64,000 nucleotides of DNA from K189A clade bacterium (GTDB lineage Bacteria; Pseudomonadota; Gammaproteobacteria; Pseudomonadales; Azotimanducaceae), in contig CABZTD010000003.1 of the NCBI GenBank assembly GCA_902528515.1, positions 1-64,000 of the forward strand. The letters run 5' to 3'. The position numbers and the translations under genes were made by a program. Below are positions 6,676-13,874 of the stretch, in pieces. Numbering within the stretch: position 1 is the stretch's first letter; each line of letters starts with the position of its first letter. Below the pieces are notes generated by a model that was not told where the DNA came from, did no database searches, and saw nothing but the letters and a program-made list of their open reading frames with translations.

Positions 6676-8643
6676 ATGACGAATCTCACTGAGCATACAC
6701 TGCACTGCATGCCTTGGCCTGAACAGGTCAGTTTGCCAGCGGGTCGAGCGACGCCCGTTGCACGACACGGTTTAGCGACTGTTATCCAGGTCGTTGGCGA
6801 TCCAACCGGGAGACTGACGCCTCTTGCGCAGCAGATGCTTGGCTCATTTGCCGTGGGCATTTTGGACATCACTGTGGCTACCCAGGATCCTGAGCAAACC
6901 CCATTTCTGCAAATGGATGAGTCCTATCGTTTGAGGGTGACCGCGAAGGGTGTAGAGCTGTCGTCTCCTGGGTATTGGGGAGCGCTTCACGGCATCGCCA
7001 CCCTTGCTCAGCTGGCGCTGCACAATCAGCTGTACCCTGGTCTGCTTATTCAGGATAAGCCCCGCTTTGCCTGGCGCGGTTTGCTTCTCGATGTTGCCAG
7101 GCATTTCTTTCCGGTTGCCGCGCTGAAGTCTGTGATTGATGGCCTGGCGGCGTTGAAAATGAACGTGCTGCATCTGCACCTGTCCGATGATCAGGGCTTT
7201 CGCTTTCCAAGCGCGGCCTTTCCCAATCTTGCCAGCGACGATCACTACACAGCCAAGGAACTGCGTGAGCTTGTTACCTACGCCGCGGATCGCGCTGTGC
7301 GTATCGTGCCGGAACTCGACATGCCCGGTCATGTGACCTCATGGTTGGTCTCGCATCCTGAGTGGGGAACCAAAAAAACTGAAGCGAGTCGCCGCTTCGG
7401 GGTGCACAAGGCATGTCTCAACCCCCTGGACGAGGCTGTCTACCAGGCGATTGAAGTCCTGTTGGGCGAGGTCGCTGGAATCTTCCCCGACGAATACCTG
7501 CATGTTGGGGGGGATGAGGTGAATCCGAGTTGGTGGCAGAGCGATTCGGCGATTGCGTCCTATCTTGAGCAAGAACAGCTCAGCACACACGATCTGCAGA
7601 ACCAGTTTTTGATTCGGGTTTGCTCGATGGTGACGAAGCTCGGCAGAAAAGCCATAGGCTGGGATGAGGTACTTCATCCGCAAATGCCTGATTGTGTCGT
7701 ACAGAATTGGCGTGGAGCTACGTCAAGAGATCGCGCCCTCGCGCTGCCTCGCCCGGTACTTGTGTCCGGTCCATACTATTTGGATCTGCACTATCCCGCG
7801 GATGTGCACTACGGTTTCGATCCTGAGGCCGAACAAAGCCAATGGCTTGCTCAAGAGGACGCCCTGCAGCAAGACCCGCGCCTTTCCCATGTGGCCGATG
7901 GCATGGAATGGACCAAGCATTGGCGCAAGGATCGCGTTGACTACCAAGGAGAGGTCAAGGTGTTGGGCGGTGAGGCCTGCCTGTGGGCCGAGTTGGTCAA
8001 TCCAGACGTCCTCAGCACAAGGTTGTACAGTCGCCTACCCGCGGTAGCAGAGCGGCTTTGGTCTCCAGCCTCGTGCACGGACTCTGCAAGCATGTATAGA
8101 CGACTGCAGTGCTGCTGGCGCTCACTTCCCGCAGATCCCGAGGCGGTTGCCCGCAAAAAATTACTGGCCATGGGTTTTACCGAAGCCCAGCTCGGGGCGC
8201 TATGCTTACTAGAACCGGTGAAATGGTACGGACGTTTGCTGGGCGAAGAGGCATTGCAGGCACGTCTAGCAGGAACAGAAATGCCCAAGGCCCGACCCTA
8301 CCATGCGGACACACTCCTTAATCGGGTAGTGGACTTTCTGCCGCCTGAAAGTATGCCCGCTCGTCAGCTGGCCGAGCTTTCGTTGCTGGAGGCAGCCAAC
8401 CAAGTCAAAGGACACCTAGTGCCCTGGGGTCAGGATTTGTTCAATGCAGGCGATGAACTGCGACCCGTGCTCTTATGCTTATCGAAGGGGGCTGACTTAC
8501 TGTTCGCTTTCAGTGCGGGTGAGTTGTCGGCAGAGCAAGCGCTGCGGCAGATGCAGGCTCTGGCTAAGCCCCAGGGCGAGTACATGGCTGCGCCCTTAAT
8601 CAGTTGGTATGCGGCCCTTACGGAACTAACCACTGCTAACTGA
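6676..8643 (+). CDS. Family 20 glycoside hydrolase (beta-N-acetylhexosaminidase)
   Basis: It removes terminal beta-linked GlcNAc or GalNAc by substrate-assisted catalysis. An N-terminal GH20b-like domain (about residues 15-125) precedes the TIM barrel, which begins at FAWRGLLLDVARHFF and continues LKMNVLHLHLSDDQGFRF. The catalytic Asp-Glu pair is D280-E281 in HVGGDEV. Further substrate-pocket sequence is seen at WDEVL, NWRG and GGEACLWAE. At 655 residues it has a C-terminal extension of about 130 residues. No signal peptide is visible, suggesting cytoplasmic action on imported chito-oligosaccharides or peptidoglycan fragments. Its stop overlaps the start of the kinase gene (TGATG), so the two are coupled. 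Confidence 0.92.
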   Translation: MTNLTEHTLHCMPWPEQVSLPAGRATPVARHGLATVIQVVGDPTGRLTPLAQQMLGSFAVGILDITVATQDPEQTPFLQMDESYRLRVTAKGVELSSPGYWGALHGIATLAQLALHNQLYPGLLIQDKPRFAWRGLLLDVARHFFPVAALKSVIDGLAALKMNVLHLHLSDDQGFRFPSAAFPNLASDDHYTAKELRELVTYAADRAVRIVPELDMPGHVTSWLVSHPEWGTKKTEASRRFGVHKACLNPLDEAVYQAIEVLLGEVAGIFPDEYLHVGGDEVNPSWWQSDSAIASYLEQEQLSTHDLQNQFLIRVCSMVTKLGRKAIGWDEVLHPQMPDCVVQNWRGATSRDRALALPRPVLVSGPYYLDLHYPADVHYGFDPEAEQSQWLAQEDALQQDPRLSHVADGMEWTKHWRKDRVDYQGEVKVLGGEACLWAELVNPDVLSTRLYSRLPAVAERLWSPASCTDSASMYRRLQCCWRSLPADPEAVARKKLLAMGFTEAQLGALCLLEPVKWYGRLLGEEALQARLAGTEMPKARPYHADTLLNRVVDFLPPESMPARQLAELSLLEAANQVKGHLVPWGQDLFNAGDELRPVLLCLSKGADLLFAFSAGELSAEQALRQMQALAKPQGEYMAAPLISWYAALTELTTAN

Positions 8644-9707
8644 TGGAACTGGCAAGCGAAGACAAGGCTCATGCACAGCGCGCCGCTCTTGCCTGGTTCG
8701 AGGAAGTCGCGCTTGAACCCTTGGGTAATGGCCATATTCACCAGACCTATTTGCTCCACAGCGATAGCAATCCTCAAGAGCGCTTTGTGCTGCAGAAAAT
8801 CAATGGTCAAGTTTATGGCGACATCCCCGCATTAATGAGCCAAACCCTAGGGGTGCTCAAGGCCTTGTCTGGAAACACCTATTACTGCGCCAACTATCGC
8901 GTGCCCGAACTGGTTTCAACGCGCGAGGGGGATTCGTTCTGTATCATTGCCGATCAAGGTGAGAATCACGCATGGCGTCTTTGGCGCTTTGTTGAAAATT
9001 CCATGACCTGCGATCCACCAACCAATCGGCAGCAAATTCGCGCAGCGGCTAGGGCCTTTGGAGGCTATCAGAGCGCGATAGCCGCCCTTAATCCTAAGGA
9101 TCTGGTCGAGACGATCCCGGGTTTTCTCAACATGACCCACTACCTTCGTGCCTTTGACATGGCCGTCGCGCAAAGTAAGGCATCTGAAACTCAGGTCGCG
9201 AGTCCTTGGATTGCACTGGTCCAAAGAAATCGTCAGTGGCCTAAGAGGTTGTTGGAGTCGAACGCGGTGATTCACGGTGACTGCAAAATCAACAACCTAC
9301 TGTTTGATCGGCTGGGCGCAAGCGTGCTGTCGGTGATCGATTTGGACAACAACATGGTCGGTCATTGGGCCTGGGACTTTGGCGATCTGTTTCGGTCGGT
9401 TGCTTTCAGTCGAGGTGGTTTCGATGAGCACGACTATCAGGCTTGCCTTGACGGCTTTTTGCAGGGGCGTGGGGAAAAGTTTAGTGAAGTCAACTCGCTA
9501 GTCGAGAATCTGGTCGAGGCTCCAGGATTTCTCGCCTTTATGCTTGGACTGCGTTTTCTTACAGATCACCTCAGTGGCGACCGGTACTTCAAGGTTTCCA
9601 ACCACGGCACTAACCTGCAGCGCGCAATCGAACAATTTGGACTCTTCGCGCAGTTTCAGTCAAATCAAGAAATCATGCGCGCCGGTGCGGAAAAACTGCT
9701 GGGGTAG
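8643..9707 (+). CDS. Aminoglycoside-phosphotransferase-fold kinase, N-acetylhexosamine 1-kinase (NahK)-like
   Basis: This 354-residue kinase has the APH/choline-kinase fold. Family hallmarks are GNGHIHQTYLL (glycine loop region), FVLQKINGQVY, the catalytic segment VIHGDCKINNLLFD, and the metal-binding IDLDNNMVGHWAWDFGDL. The order of motifs and the PGFLN...YLRAFD insert fit the NahK group, which phosphorylates GlcNAc or GalNAc at C1. Direct coupling to a beta-hexosaminidase supports an amino-sugar substrate: the glycosidase would release the sugar and the kinase would trap it as a phosphate. The exact sugar and carbon are inferred. The catalytic Asp, Lys and Asn are all present. Confidence 0.78.
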   Translation: MELASEDKAHAQRAALAWFEEVALEPLGNGHIHQTYLLHSDSNPQERFVLQKINGQVYGDIPALMSQTLGVLKALSGNTYYCANYRVPELVSTREGDSFCIIADQGENHAWRLWRFVENSMTCDPPTNRQQIRAAARAFGGYQSAIAALNPKDLVETIPGFLNMTHYLRAFDMAVAQSKASETQVASPWIALVQRNRQWPKRLLESNAVIHGDCKINNLLFDRLGASVLSVIDLDNNMVGHWAWDFGDLFRSVAFSRGGFDEHDYQACLDGFLQGRGEKFSEVNSLVENLVEAPGFLAFMLGLRFLTDHLSGDRYFKVSNHGTNLQRAIEQFGLFAQFQSNQEIMRAGAEKLLG

Positions 9708-9732
9708 CGCATTGCCTTTTGGCTTCAGCTCG

Positions 9733-10002
9733 CTAGGTAACGAAGCTTAAGACCAGGCTTACCACGCCGGACATGGACAGCACGAAGATAGCGGTGAGCA
9801 CCACCCCAACAATGATGAAATGGCTGGCCTTACCCCGAGCAAAGTCGCGTTCGCGCTTTTCCTTGGATTGCACGCCAATCATTGCCGAGATGGCGCTGCC
9901 GAACAGTTGGCGCAATGTCAGGGGCTGTTCGTTATCAACCTCTTGCGATGGCGCTACGTCTCCCGTGTCGTTAGCCGGTCTGTCTTGCGTAGTGTCTGAC
10001 AA
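9733..10002 (-). CDS. Small inner-membrane protein, DUF2970 family
   Basis: This 89-residue protein has an acidic N-terminal tail, an amphipathic segment TLRQLFGSAISAMIGVQSKE, the signature RERDFARGKASHFI, and one C-terminal membrane helix (IIVGVVLTAIFVLSMSGVVSLVL). This layout is characteristic of DUF2970, widespread in gamma- and betaproteobacteria and of unknown function. It is monocistronic and lies convergent to the kinase gene, 25 bp away. Confidence 0.8.
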   Translation of the reverse strand: MSDTTQDRPANDTGDVAPSQEVDNEQPLTLRQLFGSAISAMIGVQSKEKRERDFARGKASHFIIVGVVLTAIFVLSMSGVVSLVLSFVT

Positions 10003-10072
10003 GTCCTATCAAGATAAACTATAAGTGTTGAGAGCATTATAGTTCATTGGAGGACCAGACGCTGGAATTGAT

Positions 10073-10450
10073 GTGAATATTGAGTATGTCATCACGGCCG
10101 TCCGTTGGTTTTTTACGCCTTTGATGTGCACGCTCGTCTTAGGCCTAATGGCGTCCTGCGCCCTGCAGCAGCCAGACAATCAAACTCTTCAATTAGTGGA
10201 AGGTAGTGCGCCCGTCTATCCCGCTGATTTAAGGGTAAAGGGCGTCGGGGGCAAGGTGACCGTGCAATATGATGTCACACCTCAAGGACAGGTCGTCAAT
10301 GCGCAAGTCGTTGCGAGCGAACCACCGGGATTGTTCGATGCAGCCGCATTGGAGGCTGTGGGCAGTTGGCGTTTCAGGCCGCGAGTGCGCGATGGACAGA
10401 TCGAGTCAGTAGTCGGGCTTATCAGTTCGCTGGAGTTTCGCGCTCTTTGA
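10073..10450 (+). CDS. TonB C-terminal-domain lipoprotein
   Basis: The 125-residue protein starts at GTG 10073. It has a hydrophobic N-terminus with a lipobox-like ending LGLMASC, so it is probably anchored by Cys. The remainder is a single TonB C-terminal domain: PVYPADLRVKGVGGKVTVQY, then V.PQGQVVNAQVV and FDAAALEAVGSWRFRPRV. It lacks the Pro-rich periplasmic linker and ExbB/D-interacting helix of a full TonB, so it is more likely a periplasmic TonB-domain protein than an energy transducer. A second, decayed TonB-domain gene lies at 5439-6458. Confidence 0.8.
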   Translation: MNIEYVITAVRWFFTPLMCTLVLGLMASCALQQPDNQTLQLVEGSAPVYPADLRVKGVGGKVTVQYDVTPQGQVVNAQVVASEPPGLFDAAALEAVGSWRFRPRVRDGQIESVVGLISSLEFRAL

Positions 10451-10476
10451 TTGACGCCAAGCATAGCGAGGAGGAA

Positions 10477-10617
10477 ATGATGCGAGTAACCAACTCCACA
10501 CTAGATTAAGTCATATTGGCGCTTGCGGTCTTGGTAATGGCCACGGCCTTTGCGATGGCGCTCGGTCTCACAAGTGCAGACCTTTTGGCCGACCCAATCG
10601 GTTACATGTTGCGTTGA
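10477..10617 (+). pseudogene. Possible broken small membrane-protein gene
   Basis: A strong ribosome site GAGGAGG (10468-10474) precedes ATGATG, and the frame reads MMRVTNSTLD, then TAA at 10507-10509. It continues VILALAVLVMATAFAMALGL, a membrane helix, to a TGA at 10615-10617. Past that stop, another frame encodes further Trp-rich hydrophobic sequence (TTDSSWALGMVALSV and on), as if a 2-helix protein had suffered one nonsense mutation and one frameshift. No family is recognised. A ten-residue peptide with no function is the alternative. Confidence 0.35.
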
Positions 10618-10681
10618 CCACTGATTCGTCATGGGCATTGGGCATGGTTGCATTGAGCGTGCAGCCGGCTGCTTGGGTTGC

Positions 10682-11149
10682 TCACCGATTTAGGCGCACA
10701 GCATATTCGCCTGAGAATTCTCCTGCCGGGTTGCCGTCTGCCAATAACACATGACAGGTTAGGGGGAAGCGACCCTTGCCGTTAGCTCGAAGCTTCTCCA
10801 TTTCAGCAAGGTGGTCGCCAAAGCTGCATCGTACTCGGATGTCCTGGGCTACGGGTTTGGCATAGTTGATCTGACCGCTGGCAATCACGATGGATGCATC
10901 TAACGTGTTGAGTGCGAGCTGCAAATGCATCATTCCCCACCCCGTCAACGCCTGGATGGCATACAAACTGCCCGCGAAGGCGGTGCCGTGGACGTTTACG
11001 TTAGGTGCGAGGGAGGCCTCGGTCGTCAGCGCTAGGCCGTTAAAATCTGCGATTCGCATTTGCATCGCCTGAGATAGAGGTATTTGCTTATACCAGATCG
11101 CTTGCAGTTGCTCGCAAAGGGCTTTGGTGTCGGCGTCCATATCGTTCAT
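10682..11149 (-). CDS. YiiD C-terminal-type thioesterase (hotdog fold)
   Basis: The 155-residue protein matches the putative thioesterase domain found at the C-terminus of YiiD. Landmarks are MRIADFNGLALTTEASLAPN (first strand), VHGTAFAGSLYAIQALTGWG (the hotdog helix entry) and IVIASGQINYAKPVAQDIRV (long beta region). It probably hydrolyses an acyl-CoA or acyl-carrier thioester. The GNAT half of YiiD is absent. It is divergent from the 98-residue gene that follows, with 35 bp between starts. Confidence 0.78.
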   Translation of the reverse strand: MNDMDADTKALCEQLQAIWYKQIPLSQAMQMRIADFNGLALTTEASLAPNVNVHGTAFAGSLYAIQALTGWGMMHLQLALNTLDASIVIASGQINYAKPVAQDIRVRCSFGDHLAEMEKLRANGKGRFPLTCHVLLADGNPAGEFSGEYAVRLNR

Positions 11150-11184
11150 GATGAGAGCTATCCGCGTGCTGGCAGGGGGTTTGC

Positions 11185-11481
11185 TTGATCAGTGTGAATC
11201 TGGTGGCAATCAATGTCTATCAAGTTGTTTTGGAAGGCAGTGAGGAGACCTTTCATCGTGTGACCCTCGACCCTGAGTTCCATCAAACTCTGTGTGCAGG
11301 GACCAACACGCAGGAGTGGGTGTTGATACAAGCATTCAAGTTTTTGCTTGAACACGAGGCGCGTAGCGCCATTGCAGAGCAGTTTGATTTAGCAGAGCTG
11401 CCCCAACGTTATCCTGGCTTTGTTTGCGAAATGCAGGACAGGCTTGGCTACACTCAGCTGAGGAAAGAGCGGGGTTGGTAA
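11185..11481 (+). CDS. Uncharacterised 98-residue protein
   Basis: I do not recognise the family. The sequence is soluble, with an N-terminal beta pattern (NLVAINVYQVVLEGSEETFHRVTL), the segment QEWVLIQAFKFLLEHEARSAI, which looks like an alpha helix, and a basic tail. It could be a small conserved cytoplasmic protein. The start is uncertain: TTG 11185 follows GGCAGGGGG, and GTG 11194 is an in-frame alternative. It lies in a short divergent gap and is followed 71 bp later by an unrelated peptidase gene. Confidence 0.5.
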   Translation: MISVNLVAINVYQVVLEGSEETFHRVTLDPEFHQTLCAGTNTQEWVLIQAFKFLLEHEARSAIAEQFDLAELPQRYPGFVCEMQDRLGYTQLRKERGW

Positions 11482-11552
11482 GTAATAAAATGTAACGCTC
11501 CCTCCGAGAGACTGAATTTCAGTAGACTTAAAGATTCCGTTTGGAGATTGCA

Positions 11553-12857
11553 ATGCAAGCATTAACCTTATTTTTGGGCTTATCGCTATCAGCTAGCGCG
11601 CTGTCCACAGCCGCTGACACACTGAACGAAACCATTGCCGACGAAGTGGCGGCCGTCACCGATCGGGTAGTGGCTTGGCGGCGAGACATTCATGCCAACC
11701 CCGAGCTGTCCAATCGCGAATTTCGTACCTCTGAGCTTGTCGCTGAGCATCTGCGAGATCTTGGTATCGAGGTACAAACGGGCGTTGCTCATACCGGTGT
11801 GGTTGGGCTGTTAAAAGGCGACAAGCCTGGGCCAGTGATCGCCCTGCGCGCGGATATGGATGCCCTGCCAGTCACAGAAAAAACTGGTCTGCCCTACGCG
11901 TCCAAGGTGCGCGGGGAATACCAAGGTCGGGAGGTTGGTGTCATGCATGCCTGTGGTCATGACAACCACGTGGCCATTTTAATGGGGGTGGCAGAGGTGC
12001 TGGCAGCCGTTCGCGAAGAACTACCCGGCACGGTGAAGTTTTTATTTCAGCCCGCCGAAGAAGGCCCGCCCAAAGGTGAGAATGGTGGTGCGAAAATGAT
12101 GATCGAAGAGGGGGCGCTGCAAAACCCGCAAGTTGATGCCGTGGTAGGCCTGCATATTTCGCAAAGCGACGTGGTTGGCCGGGCCAGCTTCCGATCACTG
12201 GGCATGATGGCAAGCGCACAGCGATTTGATGTAGAGATTACCGGCAGTCAAACTCACGGCGCTCGGCCGTGGGCTGGGGTGGATCCCATCGTGACCGGTG
12301 CTCAAATTGTTAATGCCCTGCAGACTATCGCCAGCCGCCAGGTCGACATCACCCAGCACCCGGTAGTTGTCACCGTAGGTCAATTTGAAGCCGGTGTGCG
12401 GAACAATATCGTGCCAGAAACCGCTCGCTTGAGTGGCACCATTCGCACCTTCGACCCTAACGTAAGAGCGCAGGTACATGAAAAACTTGAGCGGATCGTG
12501 ACCCAAGTTGCACAGTCTCAGGGGGCTACCGCAACGATCGAGATTGATCCTGGTGTGCCGGTCACTTACAACCACGCTGAGCTAACGAGTCAGCTGCAGC
12601 CGACGTTGGAAGCCATATACGGCAGTGAAAACGTGTCCCAGCCCCCTCCAATTACTGGCGCTGAAGACTTCTCCTTTTTTCAGGAACAGGTGCCTGGCTT
12701 CTTCTTCTTTATCGGCGGTCGGCCGAGTGATGTGCCAGCGAAAATGGCAATTCCCAACCACTCACCCTTCTTTTACGTTGACGAAGGTGCGCTACCGCTC
12801 GGAGTGCATGCTATGTCGCGTTTAGCAATGGACTATCTCAGAGCTGGCGCTCAATAG
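11553..12857 (+). CDS. Periplasmic M20 family amidohydrolase (hippurate hydrolase-like)
   Basis: It is a zinc amidase of the M20D group (hippurate, indole-acetyl-amino-acid and N-acyl amino acid hydrolases). A signal peptide precedes TAADTL, giving periplasmic action. Metal and catalytic sequences are visible: ALRADMDALPV, then HACGHDNHVA (ligands), FQPAEEGPPKGENGG (catalytic Glu and metal Glu), LHISQ, the dimerisation domain QTHGARPWAGVDPI, and GAEDFSFF near the end. The ATG at 11553 follows a GGAG site at 11543-11546, which decides against the upstream in-frame TTG. Substrate is unknown. The gene is convergent with the MBL-fold gene. Confidence 0.9.
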   Translation: MQALTLFLGLSLSASALSTAADTLNETIADEVAAVTDRVVAWRRDIHANPELSNREFRTSELVAEHLRDLGIEVQTGVAHTGVVGLLKGDKPGPVIALRADMDALPVTEKTGLPYASKVRGEYQGREVGVMHACGHDNHVAILMGVAEVLAAVREELPGTVKFLFQPAEEGPPKGENGGAKMMIEEGALQNPQVDAVVGLHISQSDVVGRASFRSLGMMASAQRFDVEITGSQTHGARPWAGVDPIVTGAQIVNALQTIASRQVDITQHPVVVTVGQFEAGVRNNIVPETARLSGTIRTFDPNVRAQVHEKLERIVTQVAQSQGATATIEIDPGVPVTYNHAELTSQLQPTLEAIYGSENVSQPPPITGAEDFSFFQEQVPGFFFFIGGRPSDVPAKMAIPNHSPFFYVDEGALPLGVHAMSRLAMDYLRAGAQ

Positions 12858-12887
12858 GCGCCAGTGAAGTCCTAGCGCTGGGCTTAA

Positions 12888-13814
12888 CTAGAGCCCCCAG
12901 CATTCTCCATCGTTGGCGAACAAAATCGTGCCATCGTAGTTCTCTTCGATGGCGTTGCGGCTCAGGCTTTCGCGCCCGCGGGTGCGCACACTTCTGTGTC
13001 CGAGGATCATCATTCGCGCGTCGGCCTGGTCCGCAACTCGACCCAGCTGTGAGGGTCGGGCGTACAGATCTCGCAGAACACCGCGAGAATTTTCTGGTAT
13101 CGCGTGGCTAACGACTAAGACGTCAGCATCCTTGGCAAAGGTCGCGACGAGATTCTTAGAATTGTTAAAGCTACCGGTTATGACAATGCTCTGACCGGCG
13201 ATTTCAATGCGCCAAGCCAGTGCTGGTATGTCGCCATGATGTACGGGGATCGCAGTCATCTTTACATGCTCGGTCTGATAGCGCGCCCAGCGCTTCGAGC
13301 CGCTGGCTGGCACATCAATGCTGCGCACGCGATAGCCTAGGCTTGACCGAGGTTTGAAAGCGTCCGCCAAGTGGGGATAGGCCCCCTCCGGTCCAAAGAG
13401 TCGCTCGATGAGTTCGCGGGTTGCGGGATTGATGCCGCCATCACCCGTGGGACCCATGATGGTAAGGCGCTGTTCCCGTGTGTCACTTTGTGCAGCGCCA
13501 ATATAGGCCGGCAAATCAGCGCTGTGGTCAGGTCGCAGCTGGGTGAAGGCGATGGCTTCAATGGTGTCGAAACTGGCTCCGGATTTTTCGAAGCCGATCT
13601 GCGAGCCTGCGCCCATGTCGACTAATACCCGTGCGACGTCATCGTGCCAGATCAAATAGCTGGGTGAGGCCTGGCCGTCGTTCAGTTCACCGCTACCGGC
13701 TCCGAGAATTTCGATCCAAACGCCTTGGTCTCCGCAGTGGTTACTGCTGGCGAAGGCGTTTCCTGTCAGGCTGAGGCTCGAACAAATAATGAGGAAGGTG
13801 CGATAGAGGTTCAT
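12888..13814 (-). CDS. Exported metallo-beta-lactamase-fold protein with altered metal site
   Basis: A signal peptide (TFLIICSSLSLTGNAFA) precedes a beta-lactamase-fold domain of the ribonuclease Z/arylsulfatase-like type: IEILGAGSGELND, SYLIWHDDVARVLVDMGAG, and AFTQLRPDHSADLP. The signature T-H-x-H-x-D-H is changed to TQLRPDH (residues 91-97), losing the first two His while keeping Asp96 and His97. The later metal ligands are also unusual: VITGSFNNS replaces the typical GD strand end, and the C-terminal ILGHRS keeps one His. It may bind a single metal or none, and may therefore be a non-canonical hydrolase or binding protein. Confidence 0.78.
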   Translation of the reverse strand: MNLYRTFLIICSSLSLTGNAFASSNHCGDQGVWIEILGAGSGELNDGQASPSYLIWHDDVARVLVDMGAGSQIGFEKSGASFDTIEAIAFTQLRPDHSADLPAYIGAAQSDTREQRLTIMGPTGDGGINPATRELIERLFGPEGAYPHLADAFKPRSSLGYRVRSIDVPASGSKRWARYQTEHVKMTAIPVHHGDIPALAWRIEIAGQSIVITGSFNNSKNLVATFAKDADVLVVSHAIPENSRGVLRDLYARPSQLGRVADQADARMMILGHRSVRTRGRESLSRNAIEENYDGTILFANDGECWGL

Positions 13815-13874
13815 ATCGATAACTCTTAAACGTCGGTTATGAGCAAGAGGTGCTTGCCGACACCATTCGGTGTT

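Noticed and set aside
12844-12864. Hairpin CTGGCGC/GCGCCAG at the end of the M20 gene
   Set aside because: The 7-bp stem overlaps the stop codon and has no T run on either side. It could be part of a bidirectional terminator but is too weak to list.
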